The notes: generated by a model from the letters alone, not told the origin. A stretch of 64,000 bases of DNA from Lottia gigantea (GCF_000327385.1 NW_008710427.1:689839-753838), one strand, 5' to 3'. Numbered from the stretch's first letter, positions 37,351 through 50,600 are shown. Translations and numbers: made by a program.

Positions 37351-39666
37351 TTAGTCCTGATCTAGTTTTGAGACAATTGCAAATTTATTGTACAGCCTTG
37401 GATGTGTTGAAGACAATGAACGCATTTTTTGTAAATGATAGAGTCTTGCACTCTTGGCATAGTGAATGTGATTGGTAGCGGCGAATAGATTCAGTAAGTT
37501 CCCAACAGCGTTAAGATGGCCTTTCCAATTGGATAGTCTTTTTCTGCCCGTACAAAATATTTTATCCATGCAAAATAGTCCAAATGTTGCAACCACAATC
37601 GGGCAGTGCGCGATTTATCGCTTAGTGTCTTTTAAACGATACAGAGAAACCTATCTACTTTAGCTAATATTATATGCCAATCAGATATGTGGTCGAGAAC
37701 GTCGGGCGTACGGTTTTCCAATGTTTGTTTGAACGGTTGCCAAAGTCCCTGAATTTCGTCCAGGCTTAGGCTCACGTGGTCTATCTGAGTTATGTTTTCG
37801 AGAAGATGAGTGAACAACCGGGTCATTAACGCGGATTCCACCAGTAACGTTGCTCTCATAGCACGATCGTATGCTTTACCACTGATAATATGCTTCACAA
37901 CATTTTTGCCGTAGACTTGCTCCAACATTTCTTCCATTCCACATCCAGCCATTAGATAATACAAACTGCCCAACCCGCTCATTAAGAGATGAAAGCCTCC
38001 AAGACGCAGCATAATCTTATTAATTTTTTTAGCCTCGACTATTTCGGATGCCCTGAGATATAGGGGTTGGTCAAACGTTATACAGAAATTTTGTAACCCC
38101 AGTTACTCGCCTTGAGTCTGTATGTACCAATGCCGAATAAATACCTGAATCATCATTTGGACTTAAATTCAGTATAGGCAGTAGCATCACATCCCATTCG
38201 GACACTGTGTTGTTGGTACTGGCAAACAAATGTTGCATGTAGTCACTCCAGCTTGGAGATGGTGTATCTCTGAGCCTTTGTGCGCATTGCCATAGAATGT
38301 TGCTTTAATATGATGACGGTGGGATCACGATGGGCGGGTAATTTCTGCGAGTGGTTTGAATGGGATAGTAGATAATGCTGGCGGGGATTGAGTAAAATAC
38401 TTTAGAGTGGAAATAAATTTATCCTCAAGAAGTTTGGAAACACGGACTCTTGTCTGACGCTTGACCCGATTATCAAATCCAGGTGACCTGTGTCCAGTAG
38501 ACATAGCAATCATACCAATGGCATGAAATTGACCTACTAAGGTTTCGACAGTTGAATCGGCGTTATCGGTTGACCATTGTGTAAATGCTGGACTTTCAGG
38601 TGGTAACACGGTGCCCAAATGTTCATCATGTTTGAAGAGCCGGGCTTATATCAAATGATATAGACATACCCAGCGCATGAAGTTCGTTGATCAGAAAACG
38701 GGACCAAAAACATGGTCCATTTTTAGACCCAGTCCAAACATCAAGGGTGATATCACTGTTTTAGGTTTTGCGACTTGAGTGATCATTTGACCAATGCAAT
38801 CACGTCTTAAAGAACATGGTATCAAATGCTCCATAAGCAGTTGCAGACAAGGAGTAAGAAATTCTCTCCCTTTCTCAACATCCCGGAATATCATTAAGGC
38901 TGGGGTAATAATCGCCACTGTATTCTTTTCCCTTATTTCCTCCTTAACCAGACGAGCACAGGTAATGATTATCCTGCGTATTTCGGCTTCTCTGTTCTCA
39001 ATCTTCTTATCATGCCATTTTCTGTGAACAATATAATCGGCCATATTCCTGAAACATAACACATCTTTTTGGCCTCCACCAATTTTTGCAAAAAATACGT
39101 GTTCGTCATAGCACTGAATCAATTTCTCTCTCAAGGTTCTCGAGGTGTAGGTTTCTTCTCCACAGGCAATTTCTTCCATTTTCGCCATCAAATCATTCAC
39201 CGTATAAATTCTACTTCCGAACTATTTTCCAACCATTCACAGAGCCTTAAAAACCACCTGATGGTAACGCGCCTCAGCAGCAACTAGACATGCACAGCCC
39301 TGGAATCTGATAAATATGGCACGTGACCAGTTGTCACTTCTATCACACTCTTGTAAAATCGTTTCTCGCATTTCTATCGTTTTAACTTCAAACACCGAAT
39401 TTCTGTCTGGGTGTCTCATATCATTTTGAGCAATCTGGACACATATGAAACACTCTTCAGTCCACATGGAGTGATTCAAGGCTAGAGCGAGGTTTCTTAG
39501 GCGCAGGAAGCGCTTGGCCTTGATCGTCCGATTTATGTTTCTTAGCACGCTCTACATTTCTGTCGAGCGTATATTCATTACGGCGGACCCAATGCACACG
39601 AATCTCTACTACCCCAGGTTCGTTTAGTCTGGATTGCAGAAATGTCTGTAATATTATCATCTCCAC
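37351..39666 (-). pseudogene. Transposase-like N-terminal and central region of the Academ-like element
   Basis: Pieces in minus-strand order are an N-terminal Cys/His-containing part (39237-39548; ECFICVQIAQ and later LVAAEARYHQVVF), a helical part (38691-39200; DVLCFRNMADYIVHRKW, IITCARLVKEEIR), a part with TQWSTDNADSTVETLVGQFH (38325-38618), and LRLGGFHLLMSGLGSLYYLM (37632-38012). Next come 37351-37596 and, downstream, LRSIASGITAKDDDKINCDQ (36990-37295). These blocks recur in large multi-copy proteins of corals and molluscs. The Asp residues in TDNAD are candidate catalytic acids, but I cannot assign the DDE triad. Multiple frame changes mark it as a pseudogene. Confidence 0.6.
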
Positions 39667-40171
39667 GTAAAATATATTTATGACGTCACATCCGTGACGA
39701 GGTACAGCTACGTTCGATTTGATTTCATTTTCGGATTCGATGACATCAACTACCTAATAATTGATACCAAACATGACTGTCGCGAATTCAGATAAGTTTT
39801 CCAAGCAGTACCGTATTTTTAAAATATATTTCGAGCACCAATTTTGAATTGCTCACCACAAAGTTTCCCCAGGGGAGATTTTGCTAGAGTTTTTTTCTGG
39901 GACACTATAGACATGGTCCTTCCAGAAAATGAAAAAATATTTTTTTTCCACAGCTCTAGCGATTATGAACTTTTCCGATCAGCCTAACTAGCCGAAAGAA
40001 CATCAGACTGAAAGGTAAACATTTTCGCCACATAACAGCAACAGTCATCCGGACGCCTTTCCGCGCGGAGATCTCCCAAATGTGACGTATTTTGTGGGGA
40101 TTCCCTGTCTTTTTATGCACCAAAGCATCCATCTGATTTGAAGTCCGTGCGACAAAAGAAAGATAACGCAT

Positions 40172-41003
40172 ATAAAGAGTTTAGGTATGACTTCTACATA
40201 GAATAAAGAGTTTGGGTAAGAATTCTATCTCAGAATAAAGAGTTTGGGTAAGAATTCTATCTCAGAATAAAGAGTTTGGGTAAGAATTCTATCTCAGAAT
40301 AAAGAGTTTGGGTAAGAATTCTATCTCAGAATAAAGAGTTTGGGTAAGAATTCTATCTCAGAATAAAGAGTTTAGGTAAGAATTCTATCTCAGAATAAAG
40401 AGCTTGGGTAAGACTTCTACCTCAGAATAAAGAGTTTAGGTAAGACATCTACCTCAGAATAAAGAGTTTGGGTAAGACTTCTACCTAGAATAAAGAGTTT
40501 GGGTAAGACTTCTATCTCAGAATAAAGAGTTTGGGTAAGAATTCTATCTCAGAATAAAGAGTTTGGGTAAGAATTCTATCTCAGAATAAAGAGTTTAGGT
40601 AAGAATTCTATCTCAGAATAAAGAGCTTGGGTAAGACTTCTACCTCAGAATAAAGAGTTTAGGTAAGACATCTACCTCAGAATAAAGAGTTTGGGTAAGA
40701 CTTCTACCTAGAATAAAGAGTTTGGGTAAGACTTCTACCTACAATAAAGAGTTTGGGTAAGACTTCTATCTCAGAATAAAGAGTTTGGGTAAGACTTCTA
40801 CCTAGAATAAAGAGTTTGGGTAAGACTTCTATCTCAGAATAAAGAGTTTGGGTAAGAATTCTATCTCAGAATAAAGAGTTTGGGTAAGACTTCTACCTAG
40901 AATAAAGAGTTTGGGTAAGACTTCTATCTCAGAATAAAGAGTTTGGGTAAGACTTCTACCTAGAATAAAGAGTTTGGGTAAGACTTCTATCTCAGAATAA
41001 AGA
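40172..41003. repeat. 30/32-bp minisatellite, about 26 copies
   Basis: The unit is AGAATAAAGAGTTTGGGTAA followed by GAATTCTATCTC (32 bp), or a 30-bp form ending CTTCTACCT before the next AGAATAAAG. Blocks of units are themselves repeated in order: the run from about 40360 to 40480 recurs from about 40590 to 40720. It starts within 200 bp of the outer end of the Academ-like element and ends where unique sequence downstream of the thioredoxin-like gene begins. Confidence 0.95.
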
Positions 41004-41651
41004 ACCAAAGATTTATAATTATTGATATTAAAGGTTGTTGGTACAATAAAGGGGTTTTAATTTCTAACATGACATACGAATCTGAGAATTACTTGAAGAT
41101 TTTTAAAGATCAGCCCAAATGGATAATTGAAAATTAATTAGGCATTTGACAAGACAAAATAATATTGCCAGGCAATTACTTTGGCAAACACTTTAGAATC
41201 ATGTAGATTTTTGACAACAACTACCATTGGCAATAAAATACAATACACTTTAATACATAGATTTGACAAAATAACAAATACATGATTTGGAATTCTAAAC
41301 AATTGACAAAACAAACAACTGACAAAAAAAAACTTTTATACTATAACATTGGACAATACAACAAACTATATTGAAGAGACTACTTTTATATAATAATAAT
41401 TTTCATGTAGATTCTACTTTAACTGACGGGATCATGTTGACATTTAACAAAACAACAATCAACTAGGATTACTAGTCAACAATACTGTTTATGTCTAGTT
41501 TATATTATAAATATTTGCTACAAAAAATCAAACTAACAACATAAAATCTTTCAAATCATTCAGAACATTCAACCATCACCAATAAATATGTCAACAAAAC
41601 AAAATGGGATGAGTGGGGTGGGGCAAAGGGAAATGTTAAATATGGAATAAA
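41004..41651 (-). other. Presumed 3' UTR or flank of the thioredoxin-like gene
   Basis: Unique AT-rich DNA directly after the stop codon at 41652-41654 of the minus-strand gene, up to the minisatellite. Several AATAAA-like hexamers occur on the minus strand, so the exact polyadenylation site cannot be chosen. Confidence 0.4.
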
Positions 41652-44600
41652 TTATTGAGCTTTTTCTTTATTTGGTGATTTTCTTAGACAACATGAACAT
41701 ATCAATAAAACCAACAAGACTATACTTCCACCATAAACTCCAAGAAGAATCTTTCCATAAGGACCATTTAATTGTTTCTGAAATAAAGAAATATTTCAGT
41801 ATTTGCTTATGAAGTGTGTCAAATTGTTTTTAAAGTGTAGAAATAAACTTGAAGAACATATGGTTGTTTTCTTGAATTGATTAAAAAAAAATCAATAAAT
41901 ATATAGCAGAAAAATTCAATAGGATTGGTCTTTATCAGGGGTTTTCAACCTGGGGGTTGCTTACTCCAAAGGAACTCATTTTGAAATTTGTGGACAATTA
42001 TAATTAAGGTCGTTCTATTTTTTTTATTTAAATAAAACAACGTCTATTATAACTGTCCAAAAATTTCTATTCTTGGACAAGGAAAAGATTACAGGAAAAA
42101 CCTACGAGAAATAGAAAGGATTAAAAGGGGTAAAGGGGTAATGCAATCCATCAAGAACCCTGAAGATAGTGGACCACAGCCATATACGGCCACCACGGCA
42201 TGCGGATGGTAAAAACGAAACATCCATTTTAAATTTCATCAAAATCTGTAGAAAACAAAGATAGCATATTCAAGATTTTTGGGCATGGGCAATAACTCTG
42301 CTTTCAACGGTCAAAAATAGCTCCAATTCGAACTTGATCTTCGTTTTATGAATATGTATACACATACCGAATTTCATTTGATTCCATCAAAAAATCTAGT
42401 TCTTAGAGCGTTTACAGATGGACCGACGGACGGACCGACAGGGGTGCCGACAATATACGTCCACATAGAAAATTGTGGGTGTATAAAAATGGATATAGAA
42501 AGGAAAAGGTTGAAAAACCCTGCTATATCATTATATCTTGAATACTTTCAGAAGATTTTTTAATCAATACCTTTAAATATAAAACTATACTGTCTGTTAC
42601 TTTATCACTGTAAAATAAATAAAAATATATTATTCAGTTTCAGTATTATTATCAAAATACTGCATTAAAACCTCATTTTAAGATAAAAAATATTTTAAAG
42701 GTATCTTGGAAAGCAATAGGCTCAGATGTAGTACTTGAATTTTATTCCAGAATCCGATTCATGAATGACATATTTTTCCAATTAAGATCATGTTGATGAG
42801 GCCAAAGGTAGAGGTACCCACTTGTGATACTTTCAAAATGGGATTAAGAAAACTCCTATAGATTACCACTAAAAAGAAATCAACCATTTACCAAAATGAA
42901 AAATAAAACAAAATAATTTTTGAGGGTGAAGTATTCTCCAAGGAAGTTACAATACCTTTCAAATAAAATTCTAATAAAAATGTGAACTACTTGATTACCC
43001 CTGTATACATTATACATAAATAGAATAAGATATAGTCAGGGTCACAGACTATCTGAAGAAAAACCTCTTCCCTTTATGTGTATATGATTTGTTCTGGAGA
43101 AGAAAATCAGACTTGCCAAAGTAGAAATTTATTGAATTGAAAATATAAAATTATCCTATATTTTTCATTTCTAATCGTCAAAATGAAATGGGCAACGCCA
43201 AGCATGTGAATGAAGGAAATTTTGCCTACTCTTTTCCGATTTCCAACTGTCGAGGGATCACTAACATGAACAGCCTGTAACAAGCGGGCCTCGGTTTATG
43301 TCCCATCTGACAACAAGAAGCTTTTTCTATGTCAGCCCCTCAGACCTACATCACTGCATCACTTCAGGTTAGCTTGCAAGCGTCTAACTCACTGAGACAC
43401 CGCCGTTCCTCTAATTGTCAAATGATCTTGAGATGCTCAGTGTGTATGCTAACCCTTGCTCTCTCCAAGTGAACCTCCAAAAACAACATAGCGGTCAAGG
43501 AGCAACAAGGATAAACTGGTCTGAGTAAAGAATTGCACAGTCAGTTTCTTCAGTTAGTTTGTGATCCCAACTTACAAGGCAGTGGGTTCAAAGGGTATTT
43601 TTTCAGCTTTCATATTTCTATACCAGGCTTGAACAAATGACATCAAAATCTTGACTGATACTTTTTCCATTTCATATCTGTACATTGTACCCTGTTTAAA
43701 ACTATAGATAAAAAAAAAAGACTAATTAATAAAAATTTAGCATTAAATTTAAACAATAGTTACAAATAACATTATTATAGTGGACCAGACTTGTTTCTAA
43801 CATTATACATTTCTAATGTTATGAATATCATGATCTTGTTATTTCGTACGAAAACCAAGAAAAGCGAAATGCTAAGAATAAATGAATGTCTGACTACATA
43901 GCTTTGAATTGAATTTTTTCTCTCATTTCATAAATATTCAAAATAAGACTTTCAACTGTATACCATTTGTCTTAGAATGTCTAAAGGTCCATAGAAATAT
44001 AAGGTTCTGTGATTTTACATAAGAAATAAACACACTTTCTTTCTAAAAAATTCAAGTGAAAATTACCTTTTCAGAGCGAAAATTACCTTCTTTAAAATCA
44101 TTTTTACAATTAATGTTTTTTTCAGTTCTCAACATTTTCATCAACCCAAAGACAATGTAAGACTCCAGTAGTATTTTGCAATTGATATTTCAATTCATAT
44201 GAAAATTGCCAAAATTTTATTCAGAAAATAGTATAGTCAGAGAGTAGAGATATGTTTGATATGTTAGACTGCACTCCTTATTTCTGGTTTTACAATTTCC
44301 TGTAAAGTAATCATCTTGGTCCTCAATATTATACTATTGAAATACTTACAAAATAATTGAAGGACATTTTGTTAATTTAAATCTATCTACTAATTTAGGA
44401 TTAACATTCATATCAACTTGAGCTACATTTGTTTTTCCCTTTAATCTACAAAAGAAAAATAAACATAAACAGGTATATACTGTCTCAAAAAACCTAAATA
44501 ATATCATTGCTAAAATTCCCATCTTCAGCTGTCAATGCATTGACACATTATTTAGGAAGAGATGATAACTATGACTACATTAGAATACTCGTCAATACCA

Positions 44601-47600
44601 GATAATACTTGAGTAAATTACATGTAGTCACTTTTATTTTCTGTAAGGGACTTTCCCTATAAAAAGCTTTTAAGTCTTTACTTACTTGACTGCTACTGTT
44701 TCAAAATCTATCAAACTTTGTTTACAAACTGGACAATCATCTTTATAACTGAAAATAAATAATAACAATTTATCTGACTGAGATCATTATGAAAAGTAGG
44801 TAATTTTGCAATATTGTTCTTATTCGAGTATATATACATATTACATAAGCTTAAACATACCAATTTTTGTCAAGATCTGGTCAAAAATGGAAATAAATAT
44901 CCCCTCTGTTCTCATTACACTCCTGAAAATCAATTCCTTCAAAGAATTCATCAATAATGATATAACCATATCCACTTACTATAGTTTTTATTGCATCCAC
45001 AAGTCGCAATTTTAACATATTTAGCTGAATTAAGGGAAATAACCAAAAAATGTCAACTTGCAAATTCCGACTCCACATTTATTAAGAAATATTAAGAAAA
45101 TGGATAGTTAGAATATAGAAAAGATAGCTTGCCAGGCAAGGTAACATACGCCCACTGGCAGCTGTCAGAAATGATTAAACAGTCTTTAGTGACTACAGGG
45201 TTGCACAATATAGCTAATAGAGTGAAACGTCAAGTCAGGCACGATATATAGGTGAAATATTATCTGATCATCGCGAAAATCAATAGGGATCATCTTCATA
45301 ATGACATTGACATACAAAATAAAAATCAAAAGAATCTGTAAACAATTGTAGCCTGTAGAGTGAGCACGAGTTGCACAATATAGCTAATAGAGTAAAACGT
45401 CAGGTCAGACACGATATTTCGGTGAAAAATTATCCGATCCTCATGAAAATCGATAGATCATCATGAAAATCAATAGGGATCATCTTCATAACGACATAGA
45501 CATACAAAATAAAAATCAAAAGAATCTGTAAAAAATTGTAGCCTGTAGAGTGAGCACAAGTTGCACAATATAGCTAATAGAGTAAAACGTCAAGTCAGAC
45601 ACGATATTTCAGTGAAAAATTATCCGATCATCACAAAAATCAATAGGGATCATCTTCATAATGACATTGACACACAAAATAAAAATCAAAAGAATCTGTA
45701 AAAAATTGTAGCCTGTAGAGTTAGCACGAGTTGCACAATATAGCTAATAGAGAAAAACGTCAAGTCAGACACGATATTTCGGTGAAAAATTATCCGATCA
45801 TCACGAAAATCAATAGGGATCATCTTCATAACAACATTGACATACAAAATAAAAATCAAAAGAATCCATAAAGAACTGTAGCCTGTAGAGTGAACACGAG
45901 CCAAATGTGAACGGACGGACCGACGGGGTGATTACAATATACGCCCATCTTACGTGTGGGCATATAAAAAGTCAACTTTCTCAAATGAAGTAAATACACA
46001 GTGGAAAATCTAAATCAAACAGTAATTATCTGTGACAAAGACCAACATCAGATAGTACTTACAATAAAACCAACCAATCACCAGTAGTAGAGCCTGTTAC
46101 AGCTTGTGTTAAATGTTCAAATGTATCATCTGTTAATATTTTAACACTGATTTCTTGAGCTTGTAATAACCAATGAGAAAAATCTTCATCATTTAGATCA
46201 CCTAAACATTATGCAAATATATAAATCATTAAGTATGTTCCAATAATTACATTCTTTAGGACAGATTTTAGGTCAAATTCAGAAAATCATTTCAGTGGGT
46301 TTATTACAATCATTATCAATACAGTGAAACCCCACTAAACAGGCAGCCTCCTGAACTAACAGCAAAATACCTATTTAATGGAATTGCTGTTTTAAACGTT
46401 CTGGTCAACATTCTCTGAACATTCTAATCGTTCAATTTTCGATCGTTCTATAAACTGATGAAATTAAACAAACTTATTCCAGGGCAATAAACATTCATCA
46501 ATCCCTAGCAGGACCATTTATTGTTTTGATAGTTGAAAAGTACAAACCATCATAATGTGCTGGTGATTGTTGTCTATAATATACCACTTTAGGAAAATCT
46601 GATGCTCCTAGTTCATTAGCTAGCACTAAGTCTGTTGATTGCAATATCTTCAAATCTGAAACAAAATTATTGACAAACACCAGGATAAGGTTAAGCACAT
46701 TTGACAAATAACAATGTTGTATCTACTGAATATTCCTAAAAAAATGTAATTTGGCAATAAACCCAAAATTCTGTTGGCCACTTCAAAAGACTACAATGCC
46801 TATGTGATGCATAATATAATGTTGTTTTAACTAGATATTACCTGCATTGAAACCAGGTGGTGATGGGTAGTTATTAAAAAATATTACAGTATTTTTACAC
46901 TTGTCATCTACATCTTTACCTGAAATATTTTCAAGAGATATATAGAATGTGTGTATATCATGAATAGATATTATTATATAAGTTTGAATGGAAGTATTTG
47001 CTTCAAGTCTATGTTACTTGTCATTTACCAACCAAACAAACAGCTAGTTCTGGTTGTAATCAAGGAAGGATATGAGATTGCTGCTTGCAGGTAGACATTA
47101 CCTCTATAAAGATGTCATAATAAATGCAGAGTTCATATTGGTTATATTTTACAGATTATGATCAAAGTAACAGATTCAATTGCAGACAAGCAAGATAACA
47201 GATAGTACTACAGATACAGATTCAATATAGAGTTTAATCTACATGATTAGAAGACTCTCTCCATTTAAGGACAAAAGATCTGTCCTTGTGTTGTTGGCCT
47301 ACTTTGAAATTAGCTTTAAAAATAGTTTTAAAATAAAAACTTTCCATTTTGAATTTTCTGGTCAAATGGAATTGTCTATCAGTAAAAGAATGTAGCTATT
47401 AAACATGAGCTGGTATCATATGCAATAAATAATTTCAGAAACAACCTTCACTACAGTTTCCAGTGCAAATGTCAATATCTTCAAATCTTCATAAGGTGTT
47501 CTTTCTTTTATGAACCCAATGTTAAATATACAATATACATTCTGACAGGTGATATATGGTTTGCTTGAATTAATTCTAAACAGACTGTAAAGCAACAAAT

Positions 47601-50600
47601 AAGACTTCTTATATTATTTGAATTTGCAATTGTAACACAACCTTGTATTGGAAAAATAGCAAGCTGACACTATTTGGTTTGTAAAGACAATCAATAATGC
47701 TCTATAACAATACAGGCACAGCTTGTCCTTTAGCTATGTTCAAGGAGAATGGCTCTTTTATCAGTTAAATGATTTAGTGTATGATTGAATGAAGTCTTAA
47801 GTTTTTAGATTCAATCCTTGCCTCTGATAGCCTTTTATCCCATTTATTAGATATTGAAGACTATTTCAAAATTTTAATTTGATCGCGATTTATCTTAATA
47901 AATCCATTTTGATTGGTGTTTGTTACTCACTTACAAAGTCCTGTCTTAAATAGAAATCTCAAGCAACCCAAAAGTTTAGGGACTTTTTAAAGGGACATTC
48001 CGCTTTTTTTGTAAAACATTTTCATTATTAAAAATGTTGTAAATTACACCTAAAAATATTTCTAAAGTAATTTATATCTATTTATCTACATGATAAAACT
48101 GAATTTGTTTTAAAAGGGCTAATTAAAAATGGAGAGTACTAATTGTTAATTTAGCAGTTTAACCTAGTTTTGGTGTTCAATTTTATTATTTGAAGCCTTT
48201 AGAACATAGGAGAAATATTTCTCAACAATTTGGCATTCATTTTACTTTAATTAATCTGTTTTCTAGTAGTTTTCTAACAGCTTTAAAAATCATAACAAAT
48301 CCTAACTTTAAAAGGTTACGTAAACTTATATAAACTTGTTGAATAGTTTTGGCATTAATAAGTTAACAGCTAGTTTTTTATTTGGTTCAAACTTTCAAAA
48401 ACGTTAGGGGACATATTGCTGTAGATTTTGGTGTATAGTTTTCACAAATTTGGGCAACAAAATTCTTTTGACCTACAAAAAAACGGAATGTCCCTTTAAA
48501 CTGTATCTTCTTACAAAACTATGCCATTAGGAACCTATTAAGATTATAAAAAGTAAAGAGATAATTACAATATTTTTTATTAATAAAATAAAGTTATTAG
48601 CCTTACCCCAGTCGGCCCACTGTTAGCTCTCAAAGCCCCTAAAACCCATAAACCATATGGATTTCAAGTTAGGCTTAGAATGCTAGATCTAGGCCGTGGA
48701 TATTCGCCACCCGGGTGGCGAATAGTCCATGTCCATTCATTTGACTATTCGCCATCCAGGTGGCAGAAAAAATCTCTAACAATTCATGAAATGTCAGCCT
48801 TTTTGATATAATTGTTTCTTTCAGTGACATATTAGTCGACTCTGAGTAATTTGTAATGGATTTTGTCAGGTTCAGACAAGACCGTGTTAATATAAATTGA
48901 ATTTCTTGCAATGAAACGAAAGTAGAAATTCCACCATTTTGTTTACACCAAATTAGCATACATCCCAAATGGTCCTGTTAGTGTTGCTATGAAATTTAGC
49001 ATCATACGTTTGTATAAGAAATCCGTAGAAAAAAAATGAAATAAAATAAAGTTTTACGTCCTATTTCTGCACCTGTATAGGCTACTGAGGATGGGCAAAC
49101 GCCATGCAGTGTGCAATGAGTGAAATTTTGTCAGGACAGCGACATTAGCCTACTCTTATTTTTCGATTTCCAACTGTCGAGGGATCGTAAAGTAAAAAAA
49201 AAGGTTGATGAAGATGTGTAAATGGTAAAAAAAAAAAGACAAAGCAGGCTCGTGTCCAAATTGTGTCACATTTATCCTAGACGTATTTTCCAAGTAAGCC
49301 CCTCCGATCCCAAACATCGACAAGGGGAAATCGAGTTGAAAAATCCAAAGAATATCAATTCATGGTTGGAGCTATCGCGAATGTGTAAGTAATGTATGTG
49401 GGTGGGTGGTAAATACACTGCATTGGGGTGGGTGGAAATATGTATTTGATGTAATAAGGTTTAAGGTATAAAAAGGCGTACGATAATCCACAATACTGAC
49501 GAGTGGTAAGTAATGTGTACGGGTGGTAATAAGGCGTACGATAATACACAATACTGACGGGTGGTAAGTACTGTGTACGGATGGTAATAAGGCGTACGAT
49601 AATAAACCATACTGACGGGTGGTAAGTAATGTGTAAGGGTGGTAATAAGGCGCACGATAATACACAATACTGACGGGCGGTAAGTAATGTGTACGGGTGG
49701 TAATAAGGCATACGGTAATACACAATACTGACAGGTGGTAAGTAATTTGTAAAGGTGGTAATAAGGCATACGGTAATACACAATACTGACGGGTGGTAAG
49801 TAATGTGTAAGGGTGGTAATAAGGCGTACGATAATAAACCATACTGACAGGTGGTAAGTAATGTGTAAGGGTGGGAATAAGGCGTACGATAATAAACCAT
49901 ACTGACGGGTGGTAAGTAATGTATAAGGCGTACGGTAATACACAATACTAACGGGTGGTAAGTAATGTGTAAGGGTGGTAAACAAGAATTGGAGATGGTA
50001 AACAAGAGATGAAGGAAGTAAGTTCTTGTTAACCACCAACAATTCCTGTTTACCACCCCCAGCTTTTGTTTACCATCCAAAATACTTGTTTACCACCCAC
50101 AATACGTGTTAACCACCCACAGTTCTTGTTAACCACTCACGGTTCTTGTTCCTGTTAACCACCCACAATTCTTATTTACCACCCTAAACTCTTGTCCACC
50201 CTAGTTGTTTTTCATTAACCTAGCTGTTGTTTACCACCCTCAATACTTGTTTACCACTCTCAGCTCTTGTTTCATTAACCTAGCTGTTGTTTACCACCCT
50301 CGATACTTGTTTACCACCCTCAATACTTGTTTACCACTCATAATTCTTGTTTACCACACTCAGCTCTTGTTTCATTAACATAGCTGTTGTTCACCACCCC
50401 CAGGTCTTGTTTGCCACCCACAGTACTTGTGTAACACTGACAATTCTTGTTTGCCACCCTAAGCTCTTGTTCACCTACTTAGTTGTTGTTCACCATCCCC
50501 AGCTCGTTTGCCACCCTCAGCTACTGTTGACCACCCTGGGTTATTTTTACCACCCTAGCTGTTGTTTACCACCCGTATGTCTAGTTTAACAGCCACAATT

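Larger units (their letters stand above)
34979..39987 (-). mobile_element. Academ-like (XPG-nuclease type) DNA transposon with long terminal inverted repeats
   Basis: The left end (about 34979-35140) and the right end (about 39835-39987) are inverted copies. Shared blocks in order are TTAGGCTGATxGGA, CxGTGGAAAAAA, GGAAGGACCATGTC, ATAGTGT, AAAACTCTxG, AAAATCTCCC and GTGGTGAGCxATT. Between them, nearly 4 kb of minus-strand coding sequence (35854-39666) has the same conserved blocks as large, multi-copy invertebrate proteins that I associate with the Academ superfamily: an N-terminal Cys/His region, a central domain, an XPG/FEN1-like nuclease part and a Cys-rich tail. The coding region is split over about ten frames, so it is dead. 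No target duplication could be fixed. The element itself is well supported; the Academ name is from memory of the superfamily (transposase plus XPG nuclease). Confidence 0.75.

Noticed and set aside
37472-39287. Plus-strand frames of 60-80 codons
   Set aside because: Antisense shadows of the Academ-like coding region.
34979-39987. Host multi-exon gene instead of a transposon
   Set aside because: The coding pieces abut or overlap in different frames without consensus introns, and inverted terminal repeats bracket the whole block.
49355-50080. Minus-strand frames of 156-241 codons rich in YHPY and LLTT
   Set aside because: Translation of the 59-bp minisatellite; several overlapping frames are open at once, as expected for satellite DNA.
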